Origin: CAWATZ01 sp963784995
Lineage (GTDB): Bacteria; Planctomycetota; Planctomycetia; Gemmatales; Gemmataceae
Reading direction: 5' to 3'
DNA: 64,000 nt
NCBI GenBank assembly: GCA_963784995.1
Contig: CAWATZ010000001.1
Location: 558,001 to 622,000, forward strand
Under the pieces are notes generated by a model. That model saw nothing but the letters and a program-made list of their open reading frames with translations, did no database searches and was not told where the DNA came from. A program made the translations under genes and the position numbers. Positions 47,204-55,739 of the stretch are shown here, piece by piece (position 1 is the stretch's first letter; each line of letters begins with the position of its first letter).

Positions 47204-48429
47204 TGCTGCGTCCGAAGCTGCTGGAGTGTCCCGGTTCCCGGCTGGCCGATGTCCTGCGCTACGGTCTGTGCGGCTTGCAAGCGCTGTTGGCCCAGGCTCA
47301 TGCGGAAGCTCCAGGGGATCCAGGAGGTGCTGCTTGCAGCGAGTTCCTGGAGGATCTGAAGCGGCTTTTGAAAGGTTCGCCTCTGGCAACTAGTTCCACC
47401 ATCGCGCAGACCGGAGAAACGCCTCCGGTGGCCTTGTCGCAAGAGACAACGTTGCTGTTTCCGGATGAGAGCGGTTTATCCCCGCCCAGGGCCGCCGAAC
47501 CGGTGCTCCCAGTGTCTTTGGCCTCGACAGGGGGAACTTTCCACCTCGGACGGCTACGGGAATCGCTGGCAAGCAGTCCTGCTTTGCGGCCGTACCTGGG
47601 GGAAATGGTGTTTCGATCCGGAACCGATTCGGAGCTTTGGTGCGAAATCCAGAGGCTGATCTTGCGCTTGCCTGCTACCCTCGCCCGGAAGTGGCGTCAG
47701 CAAGCGGCCCAACTTGCCCAGGAGGCAGGCGCCCGGGAAGACAATTCTCCGGCCAACGCGGATCTGGTGCCCTGGACTCGCGATGAGCCGGTTTACCCGG
47801 GACTCAAGGGGACGGTGCAATCCCGCGGCCTGCACCTGTCCCTGGCAGCGCCCTTTCCCGCCGAGGTTGCCAACTGCCCCAAGACGGACGACCTCCGTCT
47901 GCTTGGGAGTGGCGTGGCCTTGTGGCTGTATTTCATCGAGCGGGATGGAAACCTCCACCACGCCCTCAAGAGCGTTCGCGCCTTTGGTGTGGGTTCGCTT
48001 CTCGACCTGGAACAACGCGAGCCTTATACCGACGAACTGTTGCTACGCTTTCGCCGTGCCGTGCAGGCCGACACCGGCTTGCCCACCAGTTCCTTGTCGG
48101 CGCGGATCGAACTCGATGAAGCACTGCACTCGCTCCTTTATCTTCCCCCCGTCGATCGGGAGTCTTCCTGGTGGAGCGCGATCCAACAGGAGTTGCGGCG
48201 TACCCTGGATCAGGCCGTCGAACGTTGCCGGCGAGCGGGAGTTCAGGTCCAACTGCAAACCTTGTGGGGGCCCTACGCAAGCGTCTGCAACCGGAGCGGC
48301 GGCGATCTCGAGTTGGATTGCGGCCAGCCGCCCGGCGAGGTCGTGGCTTCCCTCCGTGTTTATGCGGAGGTGGATCGCGATGCCCAGTTCGGCCGTGTTC
48401 TCCACCGCTCCTTACGCAATCGAGCCTGA
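47203..48429 (+). CDS. Conserved-looking protein of unknown function in the chaperone cluster
   Basis: 408 residues. ATG 47203 overlaps the stop of the SrfB-like gene (TGATG), with GGGAGG upstream, so it is translationally coupled. Composition: helical N-terminus (RLADVLRYGLCGLQALLAQA), a disordered segment about 60-115, then a mixed domain (LRPYLGEMVFRSGTDSELWC, LRLLGSGVALWLYFIERDGN, SLRVYAEVDRDAQFGRVLHR). There is no signal peptide, membrane segment, P-loop or zinc motif. I do not recognise the family. Its coupling implies a stoichiometric partner of the SrfB-like ATPase. Confidence 0.7.
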   Translation: MLRPKLLECPGSRLADVLRYGLCGLQALLAQAHAEAPGDPGGAACSEFLEDLKRLLKGSPLATSSTIAQTGETPPVALSQETTLLFPDESGLSPPRAAEPVLPVSLASTGGTFHLGRLRESLASSPALRPYLGEMVFRSGTDSELWCEIQRLILRLPATLARKWRQQAAQLAQEAGAREDNSPANADLVPWTRDEPVYPGLKGTVQSRGLHLSLAAPFPAEVANCPKTDDLRLLGSGVALWLYFIERDGNLHHALKSVRAFGVGSLLDLEQREPYTDELLLRFRRAVQADTGLPTSSLSARIELDEALHSLLYLPPVDRESSWWSAIQQELRRTLDQAVERCRRAGVQVQLQTLWGPYASVCNRSGGDLELDCGQPPGEVVASLRVYAEVDRDAQFGRVLHRSLRNRA

Positions 48430-48466
48430 CCGTGTTCCGTACTGGTACTGAGTGGAAACCAACCCC

Positions 48467-49689
48467 ATGCCCAAAGCTAATCCTTTCCTTGTCGCGATCG
48501 ACCCAGGCTCGACGCGGACGCGGCTCGCTCACGTGGAAAGCTCCGGCCGGGTGGTCCTGACTGATCTGGGGTTCGACCGCAGTATGCCCTCGGTAGTTTT
48601 TTTCGACAACACCGGCTTGCTTGTTGGGGATGGAGCGAGACAGGCAGCACGTTCCCAGCCTACCCTCGCAGCCGAACGCTTTCGCCTGTACCGGGGAAAG
48701 GCAATCCTCCTGACCCGACCCGATGGCCAGCCCTTTACCTCCGAAGAGGCGATGATTGCCTTACTGCGAGGCGTCGCGGTCGCAGGTGAGAAAACATTAG
48801 ACCATCCCATAAAAGATGTGGTACTCACCTGTCCTGCCTGCTTCGAGGAGAAGGAGAGGCAGTTTCTTGTCTCCGTCGGACAACAAGCTGGTCTCCAAGT
48901 GCATCACGTTCTCCCTGATCCCGTCGCTGTCAGCCATGCCTATGGTCTCGATAGCCCGGGGATCGGGTGGTCCTTGTCTATGACTTGGGAGGGAACACGT
49001 TCCAGACTGCACTTGTTTGCATCGAGGGGAAGGAGCCTCGCATGGTCCATCAACGGACCGAGCGAGACTTGGGTGGCCTTGCCTGGGACCGCCGTATCGT
49101 CGATTTCCTGAAGGAGCAATACCAGAAAGAGACAGGTCTGGATGCCCGCTTGACTCATGATGAAGTTCTTTTTCGCGAGTGGCTGGAGAAGGCGGAAATG
49201 GCCCGCATGCAGTTGGCCGAGCGCGAGCGGGTGGTCCTGAGCATCCGAGATCGGCATGGAGTGAACGTTGAACTGAGCCGCCACGAGGTGCAGCAACGAA
49301 TCGCCCCCCTACTCGAACAAACCCTAAGTGCGATCCGCGGAATGTGTCTTGAGGCGGAGGCCAAAGGCGACAATCCGGCCTTCCAGCGCATCTTGCTGGC
49401 TGGGGGAGCTACTCGCATGCCGATTGTTGGCCAGCGACTGGCGGAGGTCTTTGGCGTTCCTGTCGAGTCGAAAGACCCGGAATCGGCTACAGTTCGGGGA
49501 GCGGCCCTGTTCGGCACGCGCCGCTTCTCCAAGGGCCCGGCGTGGGAATCGTCCGACCCGGATGCACTCTACATCCGCTTCACCTGCCCGGGCTGCCCGT
49601 ACTGGGACTCGGAGTTCGTCGGCGACCTGGGCGTGGCGGACGAGATGAGAAACTGTCCTGTTTGCCACAGAACCTTATGTGCGTCGTAG
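48467..49689 (+). CDS. Hsp70-family ATPase ending in a zinc ribbon (one frame change)
   Basis: About 407 residues. NPFLVAIDPGSTRTRLAHVE (phosphate-1), MPSVVFFDNTGLLVGDGARQ, DVVLTCPACFEEKERQFLV, VVLVYDLGGNTFQTALVCIE (phosphate-2) and RILLAGGATRMPIVGQRLAE (adenosine motif) make a complete DnaK-type nucleotide-binding domain. No substrate-binding beta-sandwich or lid follows; instead the last 45 residues carry CPGCPYWDS and CPVCHRTLC, a four-Cys zinc ribbon. The frame shifts near 48957 in a GGGG run; one more G gives SPGDRVVLVYDLGG. GTG 48452 is an alternative start. Confidence 0.8.
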
Positions 49690-49728
49690 CCCGGACGTTG
49701 ACGCGGCAAAGACGAAAGGTATTGGCTG

Positions 49729-51452
49729 ATGGCTTCTCCCAGGGAAATGGTGCGCGTGGTCATCGCGATCGACTTCGGGACCGCACGCTCCGGCTACGCC
49801 TTTGCGTTCGCCACCGACAATAACAAGGAAGTGCGCGTCCGCAGCCGCTGGCCGGATCAGGAGTACGGCTACGTCAAGACCCTGACCCACTTGCTGTATG
49901 GGCCGACCCGCCGCGTACTCGCCTGGGGCTGCACGGCCATGCAGGAGATGGTCCGCCTGCGACGCGACGGCCTCTTTGCCGGGCATGTCTTTGTCCGCGA
50001 TTTTAAACCGGCCCTGCAAGACGGCAAGGTCGGACCGGATGGGCCGGTCTGGTCGGACCGCTACGGCAACGCCTTCCCGGTGGTGGACCTGATCGCCGAT
50101 TACCTGCGGGAGTTGAAGACCTTCGCTCTGAACGAGCTGCAGGCCGGCTTCCGGGCACACTCCCGGAACGCAGCATTCGGTGGTGCCTGACGGTTCCGGC
50201 CATCTGGACCGACACCGACAAACAGGCAATGCACCAGGCGGCGCAAAAGGCCGGTCTAATCAGCGACGACCCCGCCGACGAGGATCGGCTAATTCTGGTC
50301 CTCGAGCCCGAGGCGGCGGCCCTGCACTGCCAGCAGCAGGACTCGGGGACCGGCCTCTCGGACCTGCGCCCTGGCACCCGCTTCATGATCGTCGATGCCG
50401 GCGGCGGAACGGTGGACGTTACCGTCCATGAGCTGGGGACCGGCGGGTGGTTGGAAGAGGTGGTCCCGGCCGACGGCGGCCGGTTTGGCTCGATCAACCT
50501 CGACCGGGCGTTCCAGCAGCACCTCCGAGACTGGCTGGGGCCCGATGCCATCCGCGACTTCCACAGCCAGGCGCCGTTAGAGTGGCTGAAGCTGATGGAC
50601 CGGTGGGAGTTGGCCAAATGTGCGTACGACCCCACCCAGCCCCGGGACAGTTCCATCGATTTCCCCCGGGAGTTGTGCGACATCCTTGCTGGCAGGCATC
50701 CGGAGGTGTTCCGGCGACTGCGCGACAGCCAGCGCGGAGACGTCAGCTGCTTGCTCCTGTCCCGCGCGGTCATGGACGCCATCTTCCAGAAAGTGGTGGG
50801 CCAGATCGTGGGGGTCGTGCAGCGCCAGTTCGCCGCACTGCAGGGGACCCCCTGCGACTACCTGTTCCTTGTCGGCGGCTTCGCGGATTCGCCCATGCTC
50901 CAACGGCAGATCGAGGCGGCGGTCTGCGGCTCCGTGAAGAGGGTTCTCGTTCCCGACGCTCCAGGCGCTGCCGTTTTGCGCGGAGCGGTCCGCTTCGGCC
51001 TGGACCCGGGCCGAGTTCGCGTCCGCCGCAGTCGCTTCTCCTACGGCTGCCGGATTTGTCCCCCGTTCGAGCCCGGCGTCGATGACGGGAAGAAGAGAGT
51101 GGAGGTGGGTGGGGTCTCCCGCTGCCGCGATCGCTTCTTGCAACTGGTCCAGGCCAAAGCGCCGCTCAGCCTGGACGCGAAGGTCAAACCGATCGAGTTC
51201 GTGCCACTTTGCGCGGACCAGCGTGTCCTCACCATTCCCTTTTTCCGCTCCTCCCGGGAAGGGGCTCGCTACACGGACGAGGAGTCCGTGACCCAGGTCG
51301 GCGTGATCCGAGTTAAGCTCTCCGCCGGGGGGCGTGGGGCGTGCCGGCGCGTTGAGGTCCGCCTCCATTTCGGGAGTACGGAAATCACCGTCACGGCCAG
51401 GGATCCTATCTCTGGAAAGGAGATCCCGGCGCGGCTGCAATTCACCTACTAG
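49729..51452 (+). CDS. HSPA12-like Hsp70 (one frame change)
   Basis: About 574 residues. VVIAIDFGTARSGYAFAFAT (the GTxxSGYA form of the phosphate-1 loop), CLTVPAIWTDTDKQAMHQAA, FMIVDAGGGTVDVTVHELGT and YLFLVGGFADSPMLQRQIEA match the animal HSPA12A/B family more than DnaK. The C-terminal region (YGCRICPPFEPG, DRFLQLVQAKAPLSLDAKV, VGVIRVKLSAGG) also follows HSPA12, which lacks a classical substrate-binding domain. The frame changes near 50165, consistent with one lost base before IRWCLTVPAIW. It begins 39 bases after the previous gene. The start could be ATG 49729 or ATG 49747 (CAGGGAA upstream). Confidence 0.82.
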
Positions 51453-51490
51453 GCGGCGCGAGCCGCGGCCGAGAAGGGAAGGTTGGACCG

Positions 51491-52242
51491 ATGGCGACGT
51501 CCAACGAAATGAAAAAACTGCGAGCGGCGCCGGCGCAACTCCGCAATGAGAACCAGCGGCTGTCCGAGGAGAACGAACAGTTGCGGCGAGTGCGAGACCC
51601 TGGTTCACCAGCAGGACGACCTCCTGCGCGAGTTGGCGGTGCCGCGACCCGGGGGCCTACTCGCAAACCGCCGTGAGGTCGTCCCCCCGGCACGAACTGC
51701 TCGCCCAGACCTTCCGTTGTCTCAAGACGCAAGTCTTCCGGCCGCTGGGGCAGGCCCTGTACGACCGCTGGAAGGCCAACCCCGGGGGAGCGAAGCGGAC
51801 CAAGCCCTTTCACGTCCTCGCCTTTCAGGGTTATTGCTCTCGGCAGATCCTGCTCAAGGGGGAGGCGCTATTGCAGGCCGTTGGGGAAGAAGGTCGTGAT
51901 CCGGCCGGGGTCGTCACTGAGGTCGGCAGGGAAGTCCGCGACTGGCTGAGGCAGTTCGACGGCACGCTGCTGTCCGACCAGTTGGACGAGATGCTTCAGG
52001 GCGCCCTAGTCAAGGGGGTCCAGTTCGTCAGCGCCATGCTTGCCGCCACCCCGCGTGGGGGCTTCATTTTCCCTGAGAAGGGAGACAGCTTCGAGGTGGC
52101 GAGACACGAGGCGTTCTACGGCAACCCCACTGACGCACGGGCCCGCGTCAAGCTGACGCTCTTTCCCGGCTACCTGATCTGCGCCGGGGTCGCCGTCGTC
52201 GTCGAAAAAGCGCTTGTCCTGACTCGCCATCCTTCCCTCTGA
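51491..52242 (+). CDS. GrpE-like nucleotide exchange factor (two frame changes)
   Basis: N-terminal coiled coil (MKKLRAAPAQLRNENQRLSE, ENEQLR, then CETLVHQQDDLLRELAV), a helical middle (HELLAQTFRCLKTQVFRPLG; WLRQFDGTLLSDQLDEMLQG) and a C-terminal beta region, GDSFEVARHEAFYGNPTDAR ... KLTLFPGYLICAGVAVVVEK, which parallels the GrpE wing (FDPNxHEA ... V..GYxLxGxVLRPA.V). The reading frame changes near 51590 and 51690. Size after correction is about 250 residues. Placement right behind three Hsp70-type genes supports an exchange-factor role; the sequence match alone would be weak. Confidence 0.6.
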
Positions 52243-52312
52243 ACCATCGGCGGGGCCGTCCTGGGTTTTGGCGAGACAACTGTTTTTCACTGCTTCTCAA
52301 GAGGATTCTGAC

Positions 52313-53047
52313 ATGCGTATCCGCTGCCCTGACTGCAAAGAGGAATACGAAGAGTCCCTCGGCAACTGTCCCTACTGTGAAGAGGTAGTGGGCGAAGGCG
52401 CCGACGTGGCTCCAGACGAAGGCACCCCAGAGACGGCTCCGGTAGAGCGAGCAAGGAGCCGGAGGCCGAAGAAAATACCTATCGCTGTCCCCCCTGCAGA
52501 GCCGACGACCGACTCCCTCGGACCTCTTGGCCTGCTTTTCCCCATGATGGTCACCTCGCTTCTGTGCCTCTTCCTCGGGGGCGGTGCTTGCTTCGCCGCC
52601 CTGTGGGGCATGGGATACCTCTCCAAGCCTCCCATGCCCGAGCCAGTGAGGGAGAAACCTGAAGACAAGGTTGCGATCCTCATGGGGAAGGGCCGGTATG
52701 GGGAGGCCGTCAAGGTTCTCGCCAACCTGCCGCCCGACCAGACAAACCGACCCGAGATCGCGGTCACACGGGCCAAGGCCCGGTTCCTCGACCTGCTGCA
52801 AGCGCGGAGAACCGCCGGAAAGCCGCTCGGCCGGGATGACCCCGAGGTCCAACAACTCTTTCAGGAACTCACGAGCGTCTCGTCGGCCGAGTCCCTCCTG
52901 GCGCGGGGCGACATCCTCGAGTACCTGGAGAAGTGGGAAGAGGTCGAACCGCTGTATCGGAAGGGTCAGGACGAGTTTCCCGCGGCACATGAAGAGTTTC
53001 AGCTTCGCCTGCAGCGCGTCCAAAACGTCCAGGGGAAAGGTCAGTGA
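52313..53047 (+). CDS. Zinc-ribbon single-pass membrane protein with TPR-like domain
   Basis: 244 residues, ATG 52313 with AGAGGA upstream. It opens with a zinc ribbon, RCPDCKEEYEESLGNCPYCE (two CxxC knuckles), then a charged linker, one membrane helix (LGLLFPMMVTSLLCLFLGGG at about 75-105) and a helical tail that looks like degenerate TPRs (GRYGEAVKVLANLPPDQTNR; WEEVEPLYRKGQDEFPAAHE). The ribbon would be cytoplasmic and the tail outside, or the reverse; topology is not certain. Its stop overlaps an upstream GTG of the next frame. Likely the membrane anchor of the cluster. Confidence 0.7.
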   Translation: MRIRCPDCKEEYEESLGNCPYCEEVVGEGADVAPDEGTPETAPVERARSRRPKKIPIAVPPAEPTTDSLGPLGLLFPMMVTSLLCLFLGGGACFAALWGMGYLSKPPMPEPVREKPEDKVAILMGKGRYGEAVKVLANLPPDQTNRPEIAVTRAKARFLDLLQARRTAGKPLGRDDPEVQQLFQELTSVSSAESLLARGDILEYLEKWEEVEPLYRKGQDEFPAAHEEFQLRLQRVQNVQGKGQ

Positions 53048-53088
53048 AGAAAGGTCATCGCACACCCGGTTCCGAGAAGGAGAACGAG

Positions 53089-54973
53089 ATGCGCAAAGCC
53101 CGTGCTATCATGCTGATTTTGCTGCTAGTCGCCGGACAGCCATTCCCCAGTGGCGCCGCCGACAAGCCCGTCGCCGACGCGAGACAAGCTCTGCAGGAGG
53201 CGTTTTCCCAGGCTCGCAAAGGCAACTACCCCTTGGCAGGCCAGTACCTCGAAACAGCGAAAAAGCTGTACAAGGATGAATACTTCCTCCATGTGGACAA
53301 CGCGCCTGGACCCCACCAGTTTCACCACCTGCTGTGAGCACCTCGCGGCGTACTGGAACCTCCAGTACAAGTCTGCTGAGGAGTTGAAAATCGCGACGAA
53401 ACCCCTGAAGGCGGAGGATATTCTCCAGCGTATCCAGCAACTCAAGGAGGGGCTGGCGGCGCTGGACAAGGCCGGCATCAAGGACGCCAAGACAGTCAAG
53501 GACGGCGTCGAGGTTCTCGCCAAACAGGTCGAGGTTCTCGCCAAACAGCGCGACGAGGCCAACAAGGAGGGGCTGGCGGCGCTGGACAAGGCCGGCATCA
53601 AGGACGCCAAGACAGTCAAGGACGGCGTGGACACGCTCGCCAAGCAGCGCGACGAGGCCAACAAGGAGGGGCTGGCGGCGCTGGACAAGGCCGGCATCAA
53701 GGACGCCAAGACGGTCAAGGACGGTGTCGTGGCCCTCGCCAAACAGCGCGACGAGGCCAACAAGGAGGGGCTGGCGGCGCTGGACAAGGCCGGCATCAAG
53801 GACGCCAAGACGGTCAAGGACGGCGTCGTGGCCCTCGCCAAACAGCGCGACGAGGCCAACAAGGAGGGGCTGGCGGCGCTGGACAAGGCCGGCATCAAGG
53901 ACGCCAAGACGGTCAAGGACGGCGTCGTGGCCCTCGCCAAACAGCGCGACGAGGCCAACAAGGAGGTGCTGGCGGCGCTGGACAAGGCCGGCATCAAGGA
54001 CGCCAAGACAGTCAAGGACGGCGTGGACACGCTCGCCAAACAGCGCGACGAGGCCAACAAGGAGGTGCTGGCGGCGCTGGACAAGGCCGGCATCAAGGAC
54101 GCCAAGACGGTCAAGGACGGCGTCGAGGTTCTCGCCAAACAGGTCGAGGTTCTCGCCAAACAGCGCGACGAGGCCAACAAGGAGGGGCTAGCAGCGCTGG
54201 ACAAGGCCGGCATCAAGGACGCCAAGACGGTCAAGGACGGCGTGGACACGCTCGCCAAGCAGCGCGACGAGGCCAACAAGGAGGGGCTGGCGGCGCTGGA
54301 CAAGGCCGGCATCAAGGACGCCAAGACGGTCAAGGACGGCGTCGTGGCCCTCGCCAAGCTGCGCGACGACGCCAAGGCACTGGCCGAGAAGGAACGCGAC
54401 AAGGCGATTGAGCAGGAACAAGTCACGGAAGGACGGGCTCGTCGGGCCCTTGAGGAGTTGAACTCCTCGGCCCCGGCGTCGCTGAGCAGTTGCGCGATTC
54501 TGCTGGTCGAGACGCCGCCCGGCGCGAGGCTCACCTTCAACGGCAAATCTTACCCGTCCCTCAGCAGCGGTCTGCACCTCATCCCCCGACTCGACCCGGG
54601 GAAGGACTACCCCTACGCCATAACAATGGTGCTGGGCGAGGGAGACAAGAAAGTCGAGCGCACGAGCCGGGTTACTCTCCGTGCCGGCGATGAGGTCCAG
54701 GTGTCCCTGACAGCGGAAGGGGCGGATCGGCCTCCTGTGAAGCGCTCATTGACGGGCCGGGCCGTGCTCCTTGCCGAGGTCAGCCTGAACAGCCGACTCT
54801 TCATCGACGGCGTCGCCCACCCGCAGATCGGTGAGACCCTGCGCCGATTCATCACCCCTCCGTTGGAGCCCAATCGCGTCTACACCTACAACCTCGCCGT
54901 CGAAGGGGGGCCAAGACGGCGCGTGCCTTTCCAGGCGGGGAGTGTCGTCCGGGTTCCGCTGACGAACGAGTAA
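53089..54973 (+). CDS. Exported repeat protein with nine 33-40 residue repeats and two TIGR03000-like domains (one frame change)
   Basis: ATG 53089 with AAGGAG upstream; signal peptide MRKARAIMLILLLVAGQPFP. The frame changes near 53305 (HVDN... to RLDPTSFTTCCEHLAAYWNL). From 53447 to 54376 nine tandem units follow, each built on GLAALDKAGIKDAKTVKDGV plus LAKQRDEANK, a heptad-like coiled coil. The C-terminus has two beta domains, VETPPGARLTFNGKSYPSLS with TSRVTLRAGDEVQVSL, and NSRLFIDGVAHPQIGETLRR with ITPPLEPNRVYTYNL, matching the TIGR03000 pattern restricted to planctomycetes. Probably an elongated envelope fibre or spacer. Confidence 0.78.
53447..54376 (+). repeat. Nine tandem coding repeats (99 nt, two units of 120 nt)
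   Basis: Units start at 53447 (120 nt), 53567, 53666, 53765, 53864, 53963, 54062 (120 nt), 54182 and 54281. Units 1 and 7 contain an extra seven-codon segment (EVLAKQV). Units differ by only a few bases, mainly at the VVA/VDT/VEV codons and GGG/GTG, so copy number has changed recently or is kept uniform by gene conversion. Confidence 0.93.
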
Positions 54974-55149
54974 CATCTGGAGAAGACGGATCTGTCAGGC
55001 ATCCCTCAGGGCGATGAGGCATTGTGGCAAACCGAGCAACTGCGTCTTCTCTCCGGATTGCCTCTCTTGGCACCGCCTGAGTCGGCAACGAGCCAAGATC
55101 CCGATGGAAAGGATGAGGGGACAGCCAGAGCCCTGGCTGTCCCTTCGTG

Positions 55150-55739
55150 CAATGGTCGCCCTTCACCACTTGCGCTCACCTGCGGACGGCATCGATGGCG
55201 TTGCTTGGCGAGGGCAGCGACCCCAAGGGGGCGGCCGGCGACAGCCTGATCGTCGGAACCCTGAGCAAGCTCGGAGATGCCTTCGCACGCGGCAGCCTGC
55301 CTGCTTCGACGTGATGCTCATCGACGAAAGCTACCAGGCTGACGCAGGAAGGTATTACGCCATCGGCGACCTGGCTCCCGTGCATCTGCTGGTTGGCGAC
55401 AGCGGGCAGATCAGTCCGTTCGGCACGATCGACGACCCGTACCGGTGGCGCGGTCTGCCGGAAGACCCCCTGCAGACGGCCGTGGGCGTGCTCCGATGCA
55501 ACCACCACGGCACTCCCGACGTCGAGGTCTACACTCGGTTGGTGCGGGACCTGGAAGAATACCTTGGCTGGCCCTCGGGTAAACCGATCCCCTTGCGGGT
55601 TGCGGCCCTCGTCGTCTTCCCGCGGGAGACAACTGGAGGAGACTGGAATGGCCGATCCTGGCTGATCGAACGCGATCCGGCATTGTGGGCGTTACTCTTT
55701 CGGAGTTTGCGACCCAGAGAACTGGCGGTCTTTGCCTAA
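55150..55739 (+). pseudogene. Remnant of an SF1-type helicase/AAA ATPase
   Basis: In one frame GDSLIVGTLSKLGDAFARGS, then in the next FDVMLIDESYQADAGRYYAI, HLLVGDSGQISPFGTID and YRWRGLPEDPLQTAVGVLR. DESYQ is a Walker B/motif II and GDSGQ motif III of a superfamily 1-like helicase. The frame changes near 55305. The P-loop and the C-terminal motifs are absent; the end (YTRLVRDLEEYLGWPSGKPI ... LWALLFRSLRPRELAVF) seems to come from another protein. A decayed or rearranged gene just downstream of the chaperone cluster. Confidence 0.55.

Noticed and set aside
53447..54376. CRISPR array
   Set aside because: The repeats are contiguous, 99-120 nt, in frame and coding; there are no spacers.
53125..54546. 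Antisense open frame across the nine repeats
   Set aside because: Open only because the 99-nt unit is a multiple of three without antisense stops; low-complexity Leu/Ala/Ser product.
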